Source of the DNA: Monosiga brevicollis MX1
Taxonomy: Eukaryota > Opisthokonta > Choanoflagellata > Craspedida > Salpingoecidae
NCBI RefSeq assembly: GCF_000002865.3
Contig: NW_001865044.1
Coordinates: forward strand, 735,437 to 799,436
DNA: 64,000 nt
Reading direction: 5' to 3'
Under the pieces are notes generated by a model that ran no database searches, was not told the DNA's origin, and was given only the letters and a program-made list of their open reading frames with translations. This document shows, piece after piece, positions 57,077 to 64,000 of this stretch. Made by a program: the position numbers and the translations under genes. The first letter of the stretch is position 1; each line of letters starts with the position of its first letter.

Positions 57077-57284
57077 TTCGCCAACCTTGCTCATTTTGTT
57101 CTGCTTCTTCTTCGATCCTCTATGGTCGGGTCGGGTGCAAACACTGGCGCTGGTGCAGATGTACCAAAGGTTGCAGGAAGATGTTGCACCTCGGCGACCC
57201 GGTTGGCAGGCGGTGCTCCGCGAGCACACCCTGGCTCTGCAGACCCTGACTTATCCTGATCCCCACGTCAATTCAGAGGCTTAA
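53526..57284 (+). CDS. Receptor tyrosine kinase with LRR and LDL-receptor class A ectodomain
   Basis: Start at 53526 gives a signal peptide (LLCITLVLLCWPLAAQ). The ectodomain has a Cys-rich N-cap, leucine-rich repeats (LTSFDVSNNRITELGVGAF, LSHLNLSSNRLTVV, LQTLDLSSNPLQTI; about 53.98-54.26 kb), a Thr/Ser linker and an LDLa module ending CDGHVDCADASDEQQC (about 54.47-54.61 kb), then a membrane-proximal domain and a transmembrane helix (LAVILPIVVGLCALILGLIY, about 55.03-55.09 kb). Kinase exons: YELDAASVVVDGPTLHRGNF with FGIVRRG, DIVAKCQA (VAIK Lys), PNVVGLKGFLRNGDLGLM, catalytic HRDVAARN (about 56.45 kb), DFG in AALGDFGHARL, activation-loop DEYYRQAS, AARWQPPEVL, SDAWSFGVLLYEIWTLGQVP, and a last exon MYQRLQEDVAPRRPGWQAVL. 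Stop TAA 57282-57284 leaves almost no tail after the kinase. Juxtamembrane exons (55.1-55.6 kb) are uncertain. Confidence 0.88.
57039..57073. repeat. Poly-T tract in the last receptor-kinase intron
   Basis: About 35 T residues, a long pyrimidine tract in the intron preceding the final exon (ATGTACCAAAGG). Probably a simple homopolymer; no associated element body. Confidence 0.85.
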
Positions 57285-57536
57285 GCTCGATAAAGATCCC
57301 AGCTCGATACCAGACCCATTTGAAGTAGACTTTCTTGTTGCTGCAAGCGGTTGCTGTGAGATCGGTTTACGCTGAGCGTGGCACGATGGCAATTGAATGG
57401 TTTCATCCGCTTTGGAAACACATGGTGCGGCATTACGGACGTTCTTGCGATCTTAGTCTTCCGACCTTTTTTTAAATTTTTGATTTTTTTCGCATGCAAT
57501 TCTGATCAGATACGAGATATACGGTACAAGGCGTTT

Positions 57537-60500
57537 CTACATGTCAGTGAGCGCACGCTCCAGCATTTCATCTTCAGTCTCATCGCTCGTTGGGGCAAGG
57601 AGGGCGTCGATTTCACAACCAGCATCGGCATTGTCATCGATGGCCGGCTCGGCCGGCGGAGTGTTGTCGTCGTTGAGGTGCTCGAGCAAGCAGGTGGCCA
57701 GGTTCTCGGGCACGCCTTCAAAGGTGAGCGAGTCTCGCAGGTCATCGAGAGGAAAGGGCGGCTGATACACGCCCCAGTTGACCAGGCTAGAGGATATTTT
57801 GTCCTTCTTCTTTCTCATCAGCTGTACCGTCTCCGAAGCCACGTCCAAATGAAGTTGAAACAGTTCTTTCAGATCTTTGGTGGAGAAGGCCTGCTCCGTC
57901 TCCTTGTCCTCCATGACAGTCGTCCCGAGGGCCGATTTGACAATCTGTCGTTGGTAAATCTTTTCCTCAATGGTGCCGGTGGCGACCAGCCGGTAAATGA
58001 ACACGGGCCGGGTCTGACCCTCTCGCCAAATTCGTGCCATGGCCTGCAGGTCGTGGCTCGGGTTCCAATCGGTGTCAAACAGAACGAGGCGGGAGGCGCC
58101 CACAATGTTGAGGCCCACACCACCGGCCTTGGAGCTCATCAGAAAGACAAAGTCGTCGTGGTGACGCGCATTGAAACGGTTGACCATCTCAAGTCGCTGG
58201 TGCGTGGGCGTCGAGCCTTGCAGGCGCAGAAAAGGCCAGCCTTCTGCCTCACAGAGCAATTGCAGGATGTCTAGACAGCGTGTTGAGTTGGATACCAGCA
58301 GCGCTCGCTCGTCCGTTTTCTCACGCCACTGACGCAGCATGTGTCGCACTAAAGCCACCTTGCCACTGCCCTCTAGCAAGGTCGTTCGTGCCGCCACGTC
58401 ATTGTCATCTGAACCGGGCAGCAATCGGCGCACGTCCTTGAGAACGCGATCAAAGTCCGAGTCGGCCACATCTTCGGGTTGCCGACCTGCCACGGCATCA
58501 TCCTCATCTTCCTCATCATCATGGGCGGCAGGCGCGACACTCCCGTTCCGCTTCTTCTTGGCACTGGCAGACTGGCGCCCCGCAAGGAGGCTAGGGGCAT
58601 TGCATAACATGCGCAGTGCTGCAATGACGAGCAAGTGTCGTGTGCCACCACGCACGGCGTTCATGCATGAGCGCACAAACTGGGTGGCGATAAGACGCTG
58701 GTATAGCTGTAGCTGAAGAGGCGTGGGTTGGCAAAATACAACGTAATCGGTCTTGGGGGGGAGGTAGGCCGCATTCACTTCCTTTGTTCGGCGTAACACA
58801 AACTCATGGATCGTGCGATTCAGCTCTTCCGCTCGAGCTTCACCCAGATCCTTTTCAGCCGGTGTCGCATCGTGCTGCCGCGCTCGCACAATGGGTGTTT
58901 CGTATAGACGCTTAAATTTCTGCACGCCGCGGGCACAACGGAGACCGAGAGAAACCAATCATGAGGGACAGCCAAAAAGCAAACGAATGCATGCACTTGC
59001 ACATGCACATGTACACGCAGCAGGGGAATGATATCGCATCACTGACTGCGCTGGAGCCAAAGAGGCCTGGGTTGACAAAATCGACCAGGGTAAAAAACTC
59101 TTGCAGGTCGTTTTGCACGGGCGTGCCGGTCAAGGCAATCCGTCGCCGAGTCGCGAGGCCAGAGAGAATGCGGGTGGTCTTGGCATTGGCATTTTTGAGA
59201 CGATGCCTTGAACCACGCGTAGAGACGAACAAATACGGATGGGCATCGATGACAGACACAAAAAATGGGGGAGAGAAAGAAGCAAGACCAAAAGTTGAGG
59301 TGTCCTGCAATCATCACGTGCGGCCGCCCAAGTTGATTGCATATTCGACGACTCACGCTTCATCGCAAATGACAACGTCGAATCGCACTTGCTTGAGCAG
59401 GTCCATGCAGCGCAAATACATTTCGTAGGACACAATAACGACCTATCAAGCACAGCAGCAGCAGCAGCAGCAGATTGTCAGTCACAGCAAATCACATTTG
59501 AGTGACCCATTTTTTCGACAAACCAATGCTGGCACGAGTCGGGTCGAGCGATACCGGAAAAGCCTTTGCCTGTTGGACGTGCTCGAGCTTATTGGCAGAG
59601 GAGATGGCAAAAGTCTTGATGCGCTCGACTCCGAGCCACTTGCGAAATTCCTGACACGCCGACCGCGGAAGGTTGGGGTGACAGGCACAGCATGATCGTT
59701 GGCACATGTTACGGATTTGACACGTGCTGACGGGCACGGCAGGTGGCTTAGAAAGCAGCGTTTGGCGTACCGCTTCCCAGTTCTTGACCAAGCTGCCGGG
59801 GCAAATGATCAGCGCACGCTGGCAAAGGGGCTTGCCGTCAAAGCCCTGCTTGAGCAGGGTCCACACTACCGAGATACACTGCAGCGTCTTGCCGAGACCC
59901 TTGAAATAGGGAAAAGGAGGGGTCATCGGGAGGTGTCAAGTCAGAGGCCACCATGCTCAATGCATGCGAATATTTTGAAAATGGGTAAAGACTGAAAACC
60001 AAATTCTGGAAGCAAGACGAACCATGTCATCAGCCAAAATACAGCCGGTGCCCTCCAAATCGCTCTTGCAGCCGGCTACGCATTCAATAACGAATCGCAC
60101 GCCTTCGCGCTGAAAGATACAGGCAAGGGTGAGCACGTCACCGACTTCAGGATTGGTAAGCGTCGATGCTACCCATCAGCATCCTACCTGATGGGGACGC
60201 AGGATCGTGGACAGGTGGGGGTCTACCACCAAAGGGACGCATGATGGGGCCGCCATCTGCACACGGCATGAGGCAGCACGTTGATCAGCAGGCGCATACG
60301 CATACAATGCAGACGTGTAGATGGGAATGCACTCGCACCGGTGGAGGCTTGAGGACGAGGGCACCGGGCTGATTGGGATCATAACGGGGCTTGAGCTGCT
60401 TCACACTCTGCAGGGAGTGCCGCAAGCCCCGAGCATGGCACAGGATAGGTGAGACGGCGAAAAGCAATTTAGCAGAAGCAGTGCCTGCTGAAAACACACG

Positions 60501-61641
60501 GCTTCGGCATTGCTGCTCTTGTGACCGACTGCTTTAAACGTCTTCTGCTTCATAACTGGCTTGCCTAAGCAGGAGTTGGCAGCAGCAACCAGCATGGTCA
60601 GAGGAGAGCAGCGTTACAATTGGCTCATAAAAGCTTGCACGCCAACTCGGATCATGAGTCAATGTCGCTGGATGACACACGTGCGGTCAGGGTTGCCGAA
60701 GACACGGAGGCGGTGCGGAAGCAGGCACCGCTCTCGTAGCGTTTGCGTTCAATGGTGCCCATGATCTAGACATTGAAAGCGGGCGATTACAATGAACAAA
60801 GACGGAGGCACCGCAAGGCCAGGCCTGCAGACCAGCAGCCTGATACCAAACTTGGCAGCCTGATACCAAACTTGGCAATTGTGACTCTACGTACCTCGAT
60901 AATCTTGCCGGAAAAGTTGAGAGTCTCGCCATCTTGGAGGGACACGAGGTCGGCCGGCCGCAAGGTTGAGCTCTTGCCGATTTCCTTTGCTTCAAGATCC
61001 TGAAGGATGACTGTGGAGCCTTTAACGGAGAGGACGGCATCACCTACAACCACACCGTGTACATCCGTGTGTCACGAGGCACGATTTCTGCTCATGACAC
61101 GGCATCTGAACAAGGGTCGGAAACGCGACGGCAGCGATAACACATTCTGAAATGGATCTTGGTCGACAAACCTTGCCAGCTTTTGTGCTTCTTTCGGGAA
61201 TACTTGCACCAAACGCAGGAAAAGTGCCGCCAGGTCGGCGCATCCGCGTCAGCGGCACCGTTTGTGCTGGTGGCTGCTGCCTTGGCCGGAGTACCCGTGG
61301 CAACATTTGAGCTCGGGTGGGCTGGCCGGACCATGAACTTGCTCCGCTTGGGTAGGGGCGGGGGCCCAGCATTGGCGCGTTCATGCAACGGCTTGGTTGC
61401 GAGCGCTACGGGGGGTGGTTTACTGACTGCAGTCTTAGGGGTAGCGACCTCAGTTGTAGCCTGCGTGGGGGTTGCAGCAGGCGCGAGGGGCTGGCGAAAG
61501 CGCACATTGGTGTGTTAGAGGTGGTGGTGAGCGCTCGACGATGGCAGGGGAAGATTGCCGGCCACACACCTGGGAGCGCACAGGGGTTCGAAAAGCTCCT
61601 GCACCGGGCCGCCGGGCCGACGGCGCATGCGAGCGACGCAT
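57537..61641 (-). CDS. RAD54B: RAD54B, Swi2/Snf2 recombination translocase
   Basis: Multi-exon gene, ATG 61641 ([17 protein letters not shown]) to TAG 57537-57539. RAD54B is a nuclear DNA translocase that works with RAD51 in homologous recombination. The N-terminus matches human RAD54B (MRRSAAPS start; [18 protein letters not shown] like [36 protein letters not shown]), which separates it from RAD54L. Helicase motifs: I (CILADDM | [10 protein letters not shown], split by an intron near 60.0 kb), Ia ([13 protein letters not shown]), II ([13 protein letters not shown]), III ([17 protein letters not shown]), IV ([15 protein letters not shown]), V ([18 protein letters not shown]), VI ([11 protein letters not shown]). 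An acidic insert ([10 protein letters not shown]) interrupts lobe 2. Catalytic residues look intact. It is convergent with the receptor kinase (about 250 bp between stops). Confidence 0.93.
60836..60879. repeat. Tandem duplication of a 20-bp unit in a RAD54B intron
   Basis: The unit CAGCCTGATACCAAACTTGG occurs twice in direct succession just outside the exon encoding SGKIIEV. A recent small tandem duplication. Confidence 0.85.
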
Positions 61642-62093
61642 GGGTATCGTTACAAGATGGCCGTCAGACCAAAAAGCAAATGCATGTCGGTGGCTGCCTG
61701 TTGACTTGCAAAAGCGCGCCAAGGATTTGTCGACACTTTATCTCATCGAAAAACGGTCAGAAACGGTTTTTTTTCTTCTTGACAAAAACACAAAATTTTT
61801 GAGCACATGTAAACGACACAGATTTTGTTGACGCAAGGCACATCTCGCCAAGGCTCATCAGGCTCATCAGGCTCATGTCCGAGTGATTAAAATGCACAAA
61901 CACATCAATTACAAAAGGGACAATCAACACGGAGAGACCATAGATCAGAACAGAATGGCAGAGGCGAAGTGAGATGGGCTCCGGGGTACTACAAATGAAG
62001 AGCAGCCTGCGGGCAAAGCATGCCGGCCAATTGGTTGATCGAGTTGCCAAGGAAAATGGTGGGCATTCTGGTACGAGCAAGGGGAAGGGGCAC
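61642..62093. other. Intergenic region upstream of RAD54B / 3' flank of casein kinase 1
   Basis: About 450 bp with no gene seen. It holds a T-rich/A-rich patch (61766-61800) and three tandem copies of a GGCTCATCA-type nonamer (61853-61879). Confidence 0.5.
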
Positions 62094-63895
62094 TCAGGGA
62101 CCGGGAGCTGCCGTGGCACCAGCCACAGCACCGGCGCTAGCCCGACGAGAAGCTTGGTTCTTGTCAGAATCATCCTTCTTGTCCCAGTCAAAGATGCCGT
62201 CCATGGCGTAGCCTTTCTTCTGGAACAGCTTGCTGCAGAATGAAGAAGCGGCACAAAGCAAAGTTGAATGAAAAATAAAACAAAGTGGGGCATGATTAAA
62301 AATAAAACCCTCGTTAGCTCTCCTCCAGCAGGTCTGAGCAACCCATTCTTTTCTTTGGTTTTCAAAGCACACAACAATGAGCAAGAGGCATTGTCAGTCT
62401 GACCGGAACAGATCGCGTAATCGGTCGTATTCGGGTTGCTCCTCGAAGTGCAGTGCGCGGCAGTAGGACAGATAGGATTCAAACTCGCTTGGAAAGCCGT
62501 CGCAGAGCTCCTTGATCTGAGGGCACATGGCTATGAGTCTGACTCGGCAGGAAGGAAGCAACAACACTGGCTCTGAAACGCTGCTTTATATGTGCTTTGT
62601 CACAACCGATTGCACAGGACGAACCGGAGTCGCAATCTTTTTCTCCATGATCTTTTCGTATTTCTGCTTCTTGGTCTTGGCCTTGATGCCTTGCCACGGC
62701 AGCGCGCTGTGGACCAGATTGGGATGAGTGGTGAATACGCGCGGCTCCACAATGATTGAGTGGCGCTTCAAGGACACCTACCCGCGCAAAAAGTAGAGAA
62801 GCACGTAGCCGAGCGACTCCATGTCGTCTCGGCGTGCCTGCTCAACGCCCTTGTGCGTGTTGATGCTGGCATATCGCGCGGTACCTAATCAAAAGCGCCA
62901 CAAGACAACATTAGCAGAAGAAGAATGCATCGGCAAAAGGTAAGAACATTTTCAAGCCCGAGTGCGATTGAGGACGGGAACGAACCCGTGAGCTGCTTGT
63001 CCGTGCGGTAGGCGATGTGTTGGCCGGTCTTGGGGTCACGGTAGCGCTTCGCCAAGCCAAAGTCGATGACGTAGACCTGTAGGCATGACGCAAAGACGGC
63101 TAATCAGGAGGTGCTCAATGGACCGGCCAAGTGAAGCAGCATGGGACCACATACCGTGCTAGCCCGCTTGTCCACGCCCAGCAAGAAGTTGTCGGGTTTG
63201 ATGTCCTGACAGAGTTAGAGAAAAAAAAAAACCATGAAAGTGAATCAACGAGATAGCAAGAGTAACAGTCACGATTGAGCCTGCACTCGAGTTCAAGGCG
63301 TCAACTTGGGGGAAAACAAAAAGGAAAGGGGAAAGAAAGAAAAAAAAAAAAAAAAAGTGACCGGCAAGACCACAGCGGGACGTGGGGGACCCTACCCGAT
63401 GCAAAAAGTGGCGCGTGTGCACATATTCCAAGCGTTCGATCATCTATGAAAGAATGGGAGCCCCGATGCAATGGTGTCAGCCAGGGACAACGGGCTGAAC
63501 GCTCAAGCTGAAATTTGTTGAAGCAAGGACCAGAATGGAGGCACCTGGTCAGCAAGCATCAGAGCCGTCTTGAGGGTAAATTTGCGCTGGCAGTAGTTGA
63601 AGCAGTCCTCCAGGCTGAACCCAGTATCCACAGCATTGACAGCACGGTGAGTGTGAGAATGTGCATATCAGATCTAGGTCTGACCTGGTCTGTCACGAAA
63701 ACGGGGTCAGCACGATATGGTGAGCACTGACCTCGGCCCGAGGAGCTCCATGACCAAAACATAATAGTCATCATGTTGTCCAAAAAAGCGCACGCGCGGG
63801 ATGCCTTCGCCACCGTGAAGCAGGCGATAGAGCTTGCCCTCATACTGCAATTGCGGGTAGTTGGCGTGCACCGACTCGAGTTTGACAGCCACACG
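62094..63895 (-). CDS. Casein kinase 1 family Ser/Thr kinase (5' end beyond the window)
   Basis: Minus-strand exons from 63895 down to TGA at 62094-62096; the glycine-loop exon lies past 64000. CK1 kinases act in Wnt, Hedgehog, trafficking and cell-cycle signalling. Motifs in order: [20 protein letters not shown] (VAIK Lys), [39 protein letters not shown] with [42 protein letters not shown] (SIN in place of the APE motif, a CK1 hallmark), [32 protein letters not shown], and [16 protein letters not shown]. The tail after the kinase is short ([20 protein letters not shown]). It is closest to the CK1 alpha/delta/epsilon type, but which paralogue cannot be told. Confidence 0.93.
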
Positions 63896-64000
63896 CTACA
63901 TTCAGAGAACAGACAGCAGAGCAAAGGCTGCGATGTAAGCGGGCGGATAGCAACGCGGCGTTGAAGTCATGGCCCATGTCCATTCCCACCCAAGCCACGC

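Overview
This window is nuclear DNA from an intron-rich, gene-dense unicellular holozoan, most likely a choanoflagellate of the Monosiga type. The reasons are many short GT-AG introns in almost every gene, a receptor tyrosine kinase with a canonical HRDVAARN catalytic loop (receptor tyrosine kinases are a holozoan trait), metazoan-like orthologues (SPT16, USP40, VPS50/syndetin, HEATR1/UTP10, RAD54B, CK1, selenoprotein T), moderate to high GC, and (TG)n tracts in introns. The species is an inference. No rRNA, tRNA, CRISPR array or intact mobile element was seen.

Layout. 1-10424 (+): 3' part of a large type I membrane protein with 13 visible copies of a Cys-rich 'RCCAD...GARLCT..EL...GCG...VWS' module, a Thr-rich stalk, a membrane-proximal domain, one transmembrane segment and a tail rich in phosphotyrosine-type motifs. 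10606-11093 (+): small Lys-rich LIAT1-like protein. 11623-13151 (-): bacterial (E. coli PurB)-type adenylosuccinate lyase. 13921-19788 (-): FACT subunit SPT16, with a 50-N assembly gap. 20466-27919 (+): USP40-like deubiquitinase. 28139-29217 (+): PIG-Q/GPI1. 29392-34812 (-): VPS50/syndetin. 35328-36328 (+): disordered SP/TP-rich protein. 36544-45085 (-): HEATR1/UTP10. 45650-47420 (-): phosphagen kinase with a probable mitochondrial presequence. 48043-49100 (+): selenoprotein T with an in-frame TGA (Sec) and a SECIS hairpin at 49210-49255. 50282-52574 (-): orphan WD40 protein. 53526-57284 (+): LRR-LDLa receptor tyrosine kinase. 57537-61641 (-): RAD54B. 62094 to beyond the right edge (-): casein kinase 1.

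The genes do not form an operon-like functional unit. They alternate in strand, making four head-to-head pairs with 0.5-1 kb between start codons and several tail-to-tail pairs, some only 175-250 bp apart. Two genes do suggest a shared theme, tyrosine phospho-signalling: the receptor kinase at 53.5-57.3 kb, and the repeat receptor at 1-10.4 kb, whose tail carries FxNPxY, YANL and two YMDV motifs. The most noteworthy items are the repeat receptor (module family, conserved intron positions and tail motifs), the selenoprotein T gene with its SECIS, the bacterial-type purB, and the arginine-kinase-like enzyme with a mitochondrial-type leader. Exon boundaries were read by eye from splice consensus and protein similarity and are least certain in the long genes (repeat receptor 5' half, USP40, HEATR1, VPS50, receptor-kinase juxtamembrane).
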